DNA from: Turbatrix aceti
Taxonomy: Eukaryota; Nematoda; Chromadorea; Rhabditida; Panagrolaimidae
DNA: 64,000 nt
Reading direction: 5' to 3'
Assembly: GCA_963969345.1 (NCBI GenBank)
Contig: OZ017767.1
Coordinates: forward strand, 4,058,739 to 4,122,738
Shown piece by piece: positions 9,756 through 20,378 of this stretch. The notes beneath the pieces were generated by a model. It was not told the origin of the DNA. It saw nothing but the letters and a program-made list of their open reading frames with translations, and did not search any database. Made by a program: the position numbers and the translations under genes. The first letter of the stretch is position 1. Each line of letters starts with the position of its first letter.

Positions 9756-12651
9756 TCATGGCACCACGGGTCTCGCTGACAGGGTAGAGATTACTTCCTT
9801 CAGAATGTCTCTCTTCCAGTCCACAGACGCTCGTGTCTTGATTTTTTTATACATTACCCGACGATCACTTTGCTTGGCTCTTGCGGGTTTTTGCCGCAAG
9901 ACGACCCTGGTTCCGTTGTTGTCGTCGTCGACGTTGTGGTTGTGATGGAGAATCGCCAGCATTGTTCTCATTCGACAACCGTCGTCGTTGAAGTAGAAGT
10001 TTTTAGATTTATACTTGACACCGAGTATACTATGGAAACCTTCTAGAAACGACGTGCAATCAGCGACGCTAGCCGAGAGAAAGTCCCGGAGAAAGTCTTC
10101 TGTGACTATGTACTCAAAAAGTATCTGCCAACTCTTTTCAAGTTGTGTCATCGATGGATGTGTCGTCCCATGAAGAGGGTTTGTCGCAGCCGGGATGCAC
10201 TGTAATAGAGACGAGAACTGCAAAGTGTCAAAATAGTTGCCTCGATTGTAGTAGTTTCCGGGGTCAGAATGGAACTGGGTCTAAAAATATCAAAATGAAT
10301 ATATCAAACCAAAAATTTTGTTACATGATGTCGCTTCAAAACCTCTTTCATCTGGCCCGCATCCCAAGAGTGAACACCAATGAGGTGAAGGAACATAGAC
10401 ACTAGTAGCTCTGCCCGTCGCAATTCTCCAGGTTCGGTATTACTTAGAGAATAATAGAGATGATTGACGATAGGAACGGTCCAAACTTTGAGCTTGGCGC
10501 CCCTTCGTTTTTTGCCTTCCTGAAATAAAAAAAAATTTTGTGCAAAATGTTGTGTTGCCAGACCTCACGGCATATTTTTTTCACCGCCTTTATCAGGTGC
10601 CAACAGTCGATAACATGCTCTGTTCCTGGATCATTTTCACGCATATGCCTTTTGATTGAAGAGCTACGATCAGTGGCTACGGTGGTTATGTTGATGCCTT
10701 TGGATCGCAACCATGCGAGACCCTGAATTAGACCAATAGTCTCCATGTAGGGACTGTTGAGGTTGTGATCATTACGATTCAGTTGTACAAAAGCTGCGAT
10801 TTTGGACGTTAGGCAATCCATGAAACTAACTACGCACCATTCTGCGCAGAAACCACGCGAATCGAACGTGCCGTCCACGGCAACCGTGTTCATCGGGCGA
10901 CCCTAAAATTTCTTTTTGAAGTTTTTGTATAGTAAAAATTTCTTTACTCGCATCCCGGTGATTATCACAGATTGATCTCTGGTATATACAGTTGTTACAA
11001 CAGTCCGTGTTGTTTTAGCTATTCGATAGTGTGCGTTTTCGCACATGTAGGGTGCCTGAATTATTCTGAACAATTCATCGATGTACGTCTGGGGGATCGG
11101 AGTAATTGTAGTGGCTACACTGATTGCCACATTCCCGTCATACGTTTCGGTATTGGGTATATGGCTCTGAGTACACCATGACGAATACCGACGGCAATGT
11201 TTACAATAACGCTTTACGGTAATTGCTGTTCCGTTTTTTGAAGCACATGACACACGCGAATCGATCTTCTGACCGCACCGTAAACATGGACATGCAGAAA
11301 ATAGTTGCATCAATTGTTTGTGGCTGGTCAGATAAAAATTGTATTCGGGAGACGACGGCGGCGCCTCCGATCTGCTTGATGGACTGTTGTTCGAGGTAGG
11401 TTCATGAGTTTCAGTCGGATCGACGGTATTGTCCGGAGGATTCTCGGAATTCGTTGATTGTTCGTTGTCCGAATTATCCGAATCGTCTGACCCGATGTCA
11501 GATATGTCACTGAACTCAGAGGCTGCGTCTGTCGAATCAGAAAAGTGACCGTCGTCACTTACTGTGCCGTCGTCGTCAGTATTCGGTTGTGATACATTCC
11601 CCAGGACCGCAGATGCATCTTGGTTTTCAGGTGCAACAACCGGTGGGGGTTGAACAAGGACTGGTTGCTGTGAGGGACCATCGAATGATGCCCGAGAATT
11701 GATAGCACCAAAACCGCCGTCCAAAACCTGTTGACCGGAACAGGGAAAACACTGCTGACAAGGAGAAAGCGGGGGAAATGGTGCGAAGTCGGAGTGAAGG
11801 CCAAAGCGTGGAGTCTGTAAGGCAGGAGAAGGCAACGGTCCAAACCCAGAGGGCGGAGCAGGATGCATTCCGGGACCAGAAAACGGAGGCAACGGTCCAA
11901 ACCCAGAGGGCGGAGCAGGATGCATTCCGGGACCAGAAAACGGAGGCAATGGTCCAAATCCAAAGGGCAGAGCAGGATGCATTCCGGGACCAGAAAACGG
12001 AGGCAATGGTCCAAATCCAGAGGGCAGAGCAGGATGCATTCCGGGACCAGAAAACGGAGGCAATGGTCCAAATCCAGAGGGCAGAGCAGGATGCATTCCG
12101 GGACAAGAAAACGGAGGCAATGGTCCAAATCCAGAGGGCGGAGCAGGATGCATTCCGGGACCAGAAAACGGAGGCATGGTCGGACAAGAATATCCTTCGT
12201 TGACGTAGGTTGGTGCGGGGGGGAAACTTGCTGTCATATCCAAGGTCGAGGACTGGTAGAACTCAGGGGCTTCGTATGGCGGCATGGTCGGGAGCGAATC
12301 CGAGATGACCCGAGTAGAAACATCATTTTGAGTCACAACTGCCCTCCGTGAGTTTTTCTTTCTTATTTTCGTCCGAGCAACAATTCGCTGGATTTGAACG
12401 GGAGACAAGGATTTGGGTGTAGGATTTGCGATCAGCTGTCCATTCACAAAGCTTTCATTTGTGAAATGAGAGTTACAAATCCAGCGTCTGGTTTCGATCC
12501 TGCTGGCGAAATCAAATGGTATACCCGATGCAGCACAAAAACGGGGTAGTGACGATCTTATCGGCATCATACGCGAGGCACGATCGGGAACGAATTCCTC
12601 ACAGATGAAACAACGGTTTCTACGCATCTGAAGCATTCGTATAAATACCAT
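9756..12651 (-). CDS. Kolobok-like transposase with THAP-like finger
   Basis: Four exons (10948-12651, 10564-10902, 10325-10519, 9756-10280), all phase 0 and open, give 920 residues. Residues 14-62 form a C2CH pattern (C14-x2-C17 ... C59-x2-H62), like the DNA-binding THAP finger. A proline/glycine-rich segment follows with six copies of a 19-residue repeat (PPFSGPGMHPAPPSGFGPL), then an acidic Asp/Ser stretch. A second cysteine cluster (CPCLRCGQK ... CKHCRRYSSWC) lies near 452-493. The catalytic-type region begins VDGTFDSRGF (D578) and continues to TDRSSS (D646) and DCWHLIKAVKK (D667-H670), then NHLYYS and a distal FHS ... F-x-R-T-LAILHHNHN block. These match blocks I associate with Kolobok-type transposases of fish and invertebrates. 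I cannot name the catalytic Glu with certainty. The protein should bind the element ends and catalyse cut-and-paste transposition. Confidence 0.75.
11833..12175 (-). repeat. 57-bp coding minisatellite inside transposase
   Basis: About six near-identical 57-bp units encode the 19-residue proline/glycine repeat of the transposase linker. Units differ by a few substitutions only (Ala/Leu, Ser/Cys, Ser/Phe), which indicates recent expansion or homogenisation. Confidence 0.85.
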
Positions 12652-13639
12652 AGTTGCTAGTACATTTTAGGGGTATTTCAGAGGCAAAAAACTCAGTTAT
12701 TTTTCATTACAACACCAAACAATTTTGTAGAAAATTTATGTTAGTAAACCATCAATATTGTTACAAATGTTACAAAATTACTATTACAAAATAATTGCCA
12801 GAATCATAGCGTTGATACAGAAGACCGATAGCATTCTTGTCGCGAAAGAGTAATATCATTAGGAACAAAACTGAATGTTCGTCGCATTACAAATAAAAAA
12901 TATTTAGTTTCCGGTTAGTTATATGCTTCTACCGGGTGTACATAGCCTGCTATGGTATTTACAGGTTGTCTTTCTCTGCTTCATCGACCAGTTCAGAATC
13001 CGTGTCCCCTGTGACTGTCGATCGCTTCTTGTTCTTTGTGTTTTATGATTCCTTACCAATATTGAGTCAAATGTTTATTTTCCGCTAACACACGTGAATA
13101 TAAAAACAATAAAAAAGTTTCACAGCAAAATCATGTATTATGTATAAAAAAAAATGTTTTTACACTTGTGACAACTTACTGTTATAGATCCACTAAAAAT
13201 TGATTATACGTATTATTCCCAGATATATTATATTAGTGCGAATGCAATTCACAGCAAAACAACCAAATAATCAAATGTGTAACATGTAAACTTTTATGCT
13301 TTCAAAATTTGAAGCAAACGTGAACGACATACGACACAACAAACCGTTGAAACAATTTTGAAAACTCACGTTACAAGTAAAAATACTGAAATGTTTTATT
13401 ATCCATAAAATTATTTTGCATCAAACCAAACTACAGTAACACAACATATAGCTCTATCGCTATCATAAAGCGATGATAAAAATTTTGCACATCCACGCAG
13501 ACTAAAAAAAGTACAGCAGACATTACTGGCAATGGGGAGGAGAGTGACGGGTACCATCATAAAAACCAAGAAATACAAATAAACGACCAAACTTTTCTAC
13601 AATGCCTTATAACATAAACGTATTGTATGAAAAAATAGA
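12652..13639. other. Transposon interior upstream of transposase
   Basis: This AT-rich region has no convincing coding frame. By position it should hold the promoter and 5' leader of the minus-strand transposase gene. I see no repeat or RNA gene in it. Confidence 0.5.
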
Positions 13640-13710
13640 ACTAATTATTACTGTATTGACGTATATTTCGGTAATATATCTAAACAATTTCCGTAATATT
13701 TCTAAATTTT

Positions 13711-14790
13711 TTGTTCCCTTTTTTATATAAAAAACTCACAGAATTTGATAAAAAAAAATCTGAAATTATGGATGAAAAAATTTCCTTCCCCAATATTTTT
13801 ACGCAAAAAAAAATTACGGCAAAATATATCAGAAAATATTTATTTATAAACGACTTTTCATTTCCGATATTTTGTAAAAAAAAATTACGGCAAATTTTAT
13901 CAGAAATTTTTTTATATAAAAAACTCACAGAATTTGATAAAAAAAAATCTGAAATTATGGATGAAAAAATTTCCTTCCCCAATATTTTTACACAAAAAAA
14001 AATTACGGCAAAATATATCAGAAAATATTTATTTATAAACGACTTTTCATTTCCGATATTTTGTAAAAAAAAATTACGGCAAATTTTATCAGAAATTTTT
14101 TTATATAAAAAACTCACAGAATTTGATAAAAAAAAATCTGAAATTATGGATGAAAAAATTTCCTTCCCCAATATTTTTACACAAAAAAAAATTACGGCAA
14201 AATATATCAGAAAATATTTATTTATAAACGACTTTTCATTTCCGATATTTTGTAAAAAAAAATTACGGCAAATTTTATCAGAAATTTTTTTATATAAAAA
14301 ACTCACAGAATTTGATAAAAAAAAATCTGAAATTATGGATGAAAAAATTTCCTTCCCCAATATTTTTACGCAAAAAAAAATTACGGCAAAATATATCAGA
14401 AAATATTTATTTATAAACGACTTTTCATTTCCGATATTTTGTAAAAAAAAATTACGGCAAATTTTATCAGAAATTTTTTTATATAAAAAACTCACAGAAT
14501 TTGATAAAAAAAAATCTGAAATTATGGATGAAAAAATTTCCTTCCCCAATATTTTTACGCAAAAAAAAATTACGGCAAAATATTTATTTATAAACGACTT
14601 TTCATTTCCGATATTTTGTAAAAAAAAATTACGGCAAATTTTTTCAGAAATTTTTTTATATAAAAAACTCACAGAATTTGATAAAAAAAAATCTGAAATT
14701 ATGGATGAAAAAATTTCCTTCCCCAATATTTTTACGCAAAAAAAAATTACGGCAAAATATATCAGAAAATATTTATTTATAAATGAACTT
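13711..14790 (-). repeat. Right 189-bp tandem array, about 5.7 units, inverted
   Basis: This is the same 189-bp unit as the left array but on the opposite strand. The unit near 14556-14660 lacks about 12 bp (part of the ATATCAGAAAATAT segment). The order of the GCG/GTG variant from inner to outer end (C T T C C C) can be aligned with part of the left array. Confidence 0.95.
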
Positions 14791-15065
14791 TTCTTTGTAC
14801 TACGTTGAATTTTTATAATGAAACATAATATGATATCAGAACAAACGCGCCCGAACAATCGTCGTCAAATTATCGATAAACAAAGATAATCAAAAATCTG
14901 CGCCAAATACAGCGCTCGACAACTACAAGAAAAAATGCATCAGCTGTACGCAGCAGTGACTCGGTCAGCGCGAGCCAGATGATTTCCCCAACGAACGATG
15001 CCGAGTAGACTTTCCCAGGCAGTCTCGGCGTGCAGGTAGAAAAAAAGAGAGACTTTTTTTGTTAT
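14791..15065. other. Right-end unique segment of the transposon
   Basis: About 275 bp between the right array and the right terminus have no counterpart at the left end. The part at 14940-15040 is noticeably richer in G and C than the arrays. No gene is seen. It may be a remnant of original subterminal sequence or a secondary insertion. Confidence 0.5.
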
Positions 15066-15083
15066 GGGGGACGATGGGGGCCT
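15066..15083 (-). repeat. Right terminal inverted repeat
   Basis: This is the perfect complement of the left 18-bp end and is followed directly by TTAA at 15084-15087. Unlike the left end, it has no local palindrome. Confidence 0.8.
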
Positions 15084-15407
15084 TTAAACGCTTATCTTGA
15101 TATTTTTTGTCAAATTAAAATAAGCGGATGATGCTCACGCTCGACAGCAATCGTTCATCCTGCTTTAGATAAATGGCACACCTCATTCTACTGTCACCCT
15201 ACGGCAGCATTAATCTGGATACGGTCACAAGAAAATTCATTCCATAGTGATTTACCCTTTAATCCTTCAATGTTCCCACGCCCTGTTTTATCGCATGTTA
15301 CATCTGATACCGTCCGGAATGCACTATCAGAAAAAGAACTGAGGAGTTCCTACTGATATAACTGCGCAGTGTAGTCAGGTTGACGTTCTTCTCACCAGTC
15401 ACGTACA

Positions 15408-16750
15408 ATGACTTCAAAGGAAGTGCTCGTTTTCTGTCTTCTGGCTTTTGCCTCGGTCGGCTTCTGCGATATCATCTCTCGCTGTTCCAGAGTCGAAATC
15501 ACAGGCGTTGCGTCGGCGGGAACCACGTACTTGGATACTGTAACAGTCGATGTAACATTTAGCAGCGCGCGGCCATACAGCTCAAATTTCCGCGTAAACG
15601 ATATATCTTCGGCTAACAAAAACCCAGACATCGCGATACTGCTGAACGGAATTTTCTGCAACTCTGCTGGCTGTTCTGGCACTCTACAAAACACTGGATA
15701 TAACGTCTATGCAGTGCTGGGTGGCATTAATTACACTATCGGCTACTTCAACCTGTACCGAGGAATTGTGTATCCAGCGAGCGGCTACGAGTTGTCCATC
15801 GACGAGCCTTTGGCGGCATCAAATGGCAGCACATTGAAGTGCATTGAATGGACCCGAGTATTCTTCCAACCCAGTTCTAGTAAGTTTCAGAAGATTCCAA
15901 ATAGTTTGAAAAAAATATTTTCAGGCCCGTGTGTAAAGTTCTTCGGCACAAGCATTGCATCCAACGGTACTGATGAGCTTGCCGTCATCGAAACAGAAAT
16001 AAATATTAATAAAAGCAGTGTGACCATCCAAGTTCAGTCGGTCAGTACAGCTGTACAACAAGCGTATGAAGCGACGAGCTTGCTACTGAACAACAAAACT
16101 ATTGGGTATGTTTTTGTGGTTTTGTTGATCTAAAAAAGTCATGTCCTTTACAGAACCAACCTCAGCGCCGTCTTTTATTACGACGCCTCAAGAGCAGTCA
16201 TAACTAAGTTGGACGTCGGACTCTACACTCAATGGTACTCCAACTTGAATTCCTTCTCAGTGATACTTCCGCATGGTTTCTTCGAAATTCGCGATGGCAA
16301 CACCATTACTTTCAGCGGCAGCCAGTTCACCGGCACCAGTCAGTGCATCACTGAAATTACACCGGTTTCCGCATTATGTGAGAAGCTCTTTTTTTTGCAT
16401 TCAATAATAAATTATTAATTTTCAGCCAACGTCAACCGTATGCGTTCTCATCGATTGTAAAAAGTAGTTTAATGCAAGTTTTTTTTGTTTTAGCATCTGT
16501 TACAACTGTATACACGGAGTTTTGCTGTGAAGCGTGGGGCTGGCCGACAACGACGCCTCCACCTCCTCTTACAACAACAGAAGCAGAGACGACAACGGAA
16601 GAAGCCACAACGCCGGAACCCACGACACCGATATCACAATTGAGTACGACACAGTCAACAACAGAAGGATTCATAACATCGCCGACATCGAGTACGACAG
16701 AGTCAACAACAGATAGCACAAACACATGGGCTACCACATCGGAATATTGA
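15408..16750 (+). CDS. Secreted protein, paralogue A, with Thr-rich tail
   Basis: Four exons (15408-15879, 15925-16105, 16154-16377, 16494-16750) give 377 residues. A clear signal peptide (residues 1-20, ending SVGFCD) is followed by an ectodomain with several N-glycosylation sites (NYT, NGS, NGT, NKS). Shared family blocks include GYNVYAVLGG, FNLYRG-x-VYP and FFEIR-x-GN-x-ITF. The last exon encodes SVTTVYTEFCCE and then a long Thr/Ser/Pro-rich tail of mucin type. There is no second membrane helix, so it is probably secreted or wall-attached. I do not recognise the family. It is the first of three tandem paralogues (next at 17312 and 19268), and only this copy carries the Thr-rich tail. Confidence 0.75.
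16426..16460 (+). other. Relic or alternative terminal exon of paralogue A
   Basis: It follows a good TTTTCAG acceptor (16421-16425), is in phase with the preceding exon and begins CCAACGTCAAC. This matches the start of the last exon of paralogues B (CCGACGTCAAC) and C (CCAATGTCAC). After about 11 codons it reaches a stop (16458-16460). It looks like a decayed copy of the B/C-type last exon, or a short alternative end. Confidence 0.45.
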
Positions 16751-17154
16751 TAATGTGTTTTCGTTCCAAGGTATCAAATAAGATTCGTAAATTAATGTTA
16801 ACATTTAATAAATTGATTTGACATTTGAAGTTTTGACGACTGTTTGAGCAAGAAGGATTCAAAGATTTCCGAAACATCACAAAAAAAGCTTGCATTCGAT
16901 TGAAACTTGGAACAGCCTAAATTATTGGAGTATTCTTTGGATTAAAAAAATCAAGAATCAAAATTCTGTTGACGTGAATTACACTGACTGGACAGAATTG
17001 TAAATCTACAGGCAATCATACTACAGACTCTATCAGTATTCGTTCATTGTTTAATTTTGTTTGCTTCATGATGCAACAAAATATGAGTAACGTATACTGT
17101 GGTAACAGCTTGTGAAAAAAATGCTCTATCATATATTTTCCCAGGCTTAATCTA

Positions 17155-17204
17155 AAAAGAGCATTAACAGACAATCAGCCGATTCCACACCTGGAATATT
17201 TTCA
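17155..17204 (+). promoter_or_regulatory. Conserved upstream block of paralogue B
   Basis: The sequence AAAGAGCATTAACAGACAAT, then GCC, GATTCCACACCTGGAA, recurs with few changes upstream of paralogue C at 19122-19170. Both blocks lie about 100-150 bp before the ATG in otherwise diverged flanks, so it is a candidate shared regulatory element. Confidence 0.5.
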
Positions 17205-17267
17205 TGTCAACGAAAGAATGCCGCATCGTTCAAGGAACACTGTTCCTCTTCCTGATAGCAGAATGCA

Positions 17268-17275
17268 CATAAAAG
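17268..17275 (+). promoter_or_regulatory. TATA-like box of paralogue B
   Basis: CATAAAAG is followed by GTGAAATCAACAGATCA, nearly the same as TATAAAAGTGAACTCAACAGATCA before paralogue C. It lies about 40 nt before the ATG. Confidence 0.45.
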
Positions 17276-17311
17276 TGAAATCAACAGATCACTTGTCGTT
17301 CGTTATCAACA

Positions 17312-18453
17312 ATGAAGTTGGTTGCATCTCTCTGTCTTCTGGCGTGTGCCTCTTTGGGTCTCGGTATCGACACTGCTCGCTGCACGAACGCCCAGTTCAC
17401 AGGGACTCTCTATGCTGGCAGCGTCATTCTGGACACAATCTCGTTGAACCTTTCATTCTCCAGCCCACGTCCATACAACTCTGCCTTCCGCATCGACGAC
17501 ATTGGGCATGGCTCAAGAGGCCCATACTCATTCTCGATTGGCAATGGCACTTACAACCAGGTCGGCCAAGGTGACACTCTGGACAATGGCGGGTACAACG
17601 TAGTTGCCATACTCGGAGGCGTTTCGTACAACATCAGCTACTTCAATGTTTACCGCGGACAGGTATACCCGTATTCGGGGGTTTCTCTCAGCCTCGATCA
17701 GCCATCGGTTTCGTCGCCTTATCGTATCACATGCCTGAGATGGGAACGCATCGCCTACACTTCAGACTACCGTAAGCGAAAGGTTTTTTTACATTATAAG
17801 TTCACAGACTTCTTTTCAGAAACCTGCAGCCAGTTTCAAGCCACTACCACGGCTTCAAACTCTACTGACATTCTGTTGTCGTTCAGAACAAACATTAATG
17901 TTTATTCCAATTCTCTCGACATTACACTGCAATCCGAGAACGAACTTCAACAATACTACACTAAAACAATAGCCTATTACCGAAACAACAATATCCTGGG
18001 GTAAGTGAATTTATTTTTTGAGATTTCATAAGTAAAATAACTTCATTACAGATCAAATAATTCTGCAAGTTACGACAATTCAGACACGATCATCAACTAC
18101 CTGCTTATCCAGTTCCAGGGTTTCTTGACGCCAAATTCTGTAGTTCCCACAATAATTCAAGATCTTCCTCTGGCTTATTTCGAAATTCGAGGCGGAAACG
18201 TTATTACTTACAACGGGCAGCAGTTTACCGGAGCGAATAAGTGCGTCACAACGATTACACCGTCATCTGCGTTAGTTTTTTCCAGCGGTAAGTTTACACG
18301 AACTAGAGGTTTTATAACAAAAAGGTAAAAGTTACAGCCGACGTCAACAGCGTGATTACCGAGCTCTGCTGTGAGCTGTATGAAAGCATTCCTACATTCA
18401 GCCCCGAGGAAATGGTTGATAGATTTGAAGGCAAAACATTCATCTCAGTCTGA
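17312..18453 (+). CDS. Secreted protein, paralogue B
   Basis: Four exons (17312-17771, 17820-18000, 18052-18287, 18338-18453) give 330 residues. It has a signal peptide (residues 1-18, ending SLGLG) and the family blocks GGYNVVAILGG, YFNVYRGQVYP, CLRWERIAY, TIINYLL and YFEIRGGNVITYNGQQFTG. The end is VITELCCE followed by a short tail without Thr repeats. Intron positions and phases equal those of A and C. It is most similar to C. The family is not recognised. A secreted, glycosylated product is likely (many N-x-S/T sites). Confidence 0.75.
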
Positions 18454-18642
18454 TTTTTTTGTTTTACAAATAAAGCGTTAACAATGATTGATTAGAATTT
18501 CGAGAAAAATGAAAGTTTTTTGAAGGGGGTTAAGTCTAAGCTATTCGTAATTATCAAAGATCTCACACTCTGTTGCAAACCCGTTCATCAACTTGATCGA
18601 TGTCGTTTCATCGATCATACAAATCGGTTTTTTATGTTTTAG

Positions 18643-18716
18643 CATCTGTTACGACAGTATACTCCAAATTCTGCTGGAGAATGATATGTGCCAAAGATAA
18701 CGACAATACCAAGTGA
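18643..18716 (+). other. Relic or alternative terminal exon downstream of B
   Basis: After a T-rich acceptor (ending AG at 18642) this reads ASVTTVYSKFCW and reaches a stop after about 24 codons. The start matches the last exon of paralogue A (SVTTVYTEFCCE). Its phase fits the donor of exon 3 of B, so it could serve as an alternative last exon, or be a decayed A-type exon. Confidence 0.45.
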
Positions 18717-19121
18717 ACAAAAATTATCATACAAGAAAAGAAAAAGCAGCGTGAGCTAACTCGCTGGCCTTCTTTGGAGTCAGCGGAAACAGAATTAGAA
18801 TGCTCTAACTAAATTTTGGCAAGAATTGCATAACGTTTTTGTTGTAAACACACAATATAATTTGAAAATCGAATAAATGAGCAACCATGAAAATTTTTAA
18901 AACAAAACGACTACAGAACGGAAGACATAGTGAAGTTTTTACTGGTGAGTTCCAAATTCTACAAAACAAAACATAAATTGTGGACTTATGATAGCACTTG
19001 ATTTAAAACGTTCAAAAATAACGGAATACAAGTATGCATACTGTAGTTAAGGCGGGTAAGAATGCCGAGATAAATATTGCATTTTTTACTATTGTGATTC
19101 CCTTTTCCCATGACCAATCGG

Positions 19122-19170
19122 AAAAGAGCATTAACGGACAATAAGCGGATTCCACACCTTGGAAAATTCA
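19122..19170 (+). promoter_or_regulatory. Conserved upstream block of paralogue C
   Basis: AAAAGAGCATTAACGGACAA and then GCGGATTCCACACCTTGGAA match the block at 17155-17204 upstream of B with few substitutions. Confidence 0.5.
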
Positions 19171-19224
19171 CATTTCAGCTTAAGAATGCAGCACCATTGT
19201 TTTTCTTGTTGATAACGAACGCGT

Positions 19225-19232
19225 ATAAAAGT
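19225..19232 (+). promoter_or_regulatory. TATA box of paralogue C
   Basis: TATAAAAG lies 36 nt before the ATG and is followed by the GTGAACTCAACAGATCA segment shared with paralogue B. Confidence 0.5.
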
Positions 19233-19267
19233 GAACTCAACAGATCAATTTTTATTTTGTGTCAACA

Positions 19268-20378
19268 ATGAAGCTGATTGTCTCTCTCTGTCTTCTGGCG
19301 TGTGCCTCTCTCGGTTTCGGCATCGATACTTCCCGCTGCACGACGGCTCAGTTCACAGGAACCATTACCGCTGGAAGCATTCCTCTGAGTACTGTGACGC
19401 TGACCCTCTCGTTCTCAAGCCCCAGACCTTACTATTCTGTCTTCCGCATAGAATACATTGAAGGCCCCTTTTCATTCACAATTGGCGGTAATACTTACAA
19501 TCAGGTCGGCCAGGGTGGCACTCTGGACAACGGTGGATACACAGTGACCGCCATATACGGAGGCTCTTTGTACAACATCAGTAACTTCAACGTCTACCGC
19601 GGACAGGTGTATCCATCTTCCGGTGTTTCTCTCAGTCTCAGCAACCCCACGGTGTCATCGCCTTATCCGATCACATGCCTGAGATGGGAACGTATTGCCT
19701 ACACTCCAGACTATCGTAAGCAAAATGCCTTCTGTACAGTTTACGTCCTGTTTTTCAGAAACATGCAGCCAGCTTCAAGCCACCACCACGGCTGCCAACT
19801 CGAGTGATATCGTAGTTTCGCTCAGAACGCTCATCAATGTTGGTTCACAGGCCCTTAACATCACACTACAATCCAAGGAAGAAGCAGTGCAGTACTATCC
19901 CACTACTATCAATTATTTCCGAAACAATATCAACATTGGGTAAACTGGTTATAATGTATGCAATTTTTAATCCACAGTTTTTGTTGTAGAGCAGTGTCCG
20001 CGTATGGCAGTGCAAGTTACGATACTTCAAACACAATCATCAACTACCTGCTAATTGAGTACCAGGGCTTCATACAACAAGATCTTCCTCTAGGGTATTT
20101 TGAAATTCGCGGCGGAAACGTTATTACGTTCAACGGGCAACAATTCACGGGAGCAAATAAGTGTGCCACCACAATTACTCCTCCTTCGGCGTTAATTCAT
20201 AGCAGTGGTAAGTTTGCACGGGAGTTGTTTGTGTTAACAAGCACGTAAGTAACTTATAGCCAATGTCACGAGCGTCATTACCGAGCTCTGCTGTGTGCAG
20301 TACCGATACATTCCCACCACGTTCCCTGAGGATATGGTTGATGCATTTGAAGGCAAATCATTTATTTCTAAGTATTAA
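19268..20378 (+). CDS. Secreted protein, paralogue C
   Basis: Four exons (19268-19715, 19759-19939, 19990-20207, 20260-20378) give 321 residues, with intron phases identical to A and B. It has a signal peptide (ending SLGFG) and the family blocks GGYTVTAIYGG, FNVYRGQVYP, CLRWERIAY, YFEIRGGNVITFNGQQFTG and VITELCC. It is close to B throughout and lacks the Thr-rich tail of A. An ATG three codons upstream (19259) is in frame, but the 19268 start matches B. The family is not recognised; a secreted glycoprotein is expected. Confidence 0.75.

Larger units (their letters stand above)
6562..15083. mobile_element. 8.5-kb Kolobok-like DNA transposon with tandem-repeat inverted arms
   Basis: The element is bounded by an 18-bp terminal inverted repeat, AGGCCCCCATCGTCCCCC at 6562-6579 and its complement at 15066-15083, and is flanked on both sides by TTAA (6558-6561 and 15084-15087). 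Inside lie a left array of a 189-bp repeat and a shorter inverted array on the right, so the arms form very long inverted repeats. The inner ends of the arms also match (about 9540-9605 versus 13640-13735). Between them is a minus-strand transposase gene of four exons with no disruptions. TTAA target duplication plus a THAP-type zinc finger in the transposase are known traits of the Kolobok superfamily; that assignment is inference from these traits and from sequence motifs. A SINE is nested in the left arm. Intact ends, duplication and coding frame suggest a fairly recent, possibly autonomous copy. Confidence 0.8.
16751..17311. other. Intergenic region between paralogues A and B
   Basis: It holds the 3' end of A (AATAAA-type signals near 16800) and the promoter of B. 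No other gene is seen. Confidence 0.5.
18717..19267. other. Intergenic region between paralogues B and C
   Basis: It contains the promoter of C. No further gene is seen. Confidence 0.5.

Noticed and set aside
11778..12351. Charged repeat frames on the plus strand over the transposase gene
   Set aside because: They are antisense readings of the 57-bp minisatellite that encodes the proline/glycine repeat of the transposase.
13680..14858. Open frames of 392 and 365 residues on both strands
   Set aside because: This is the same repeat artefact in the right arm.
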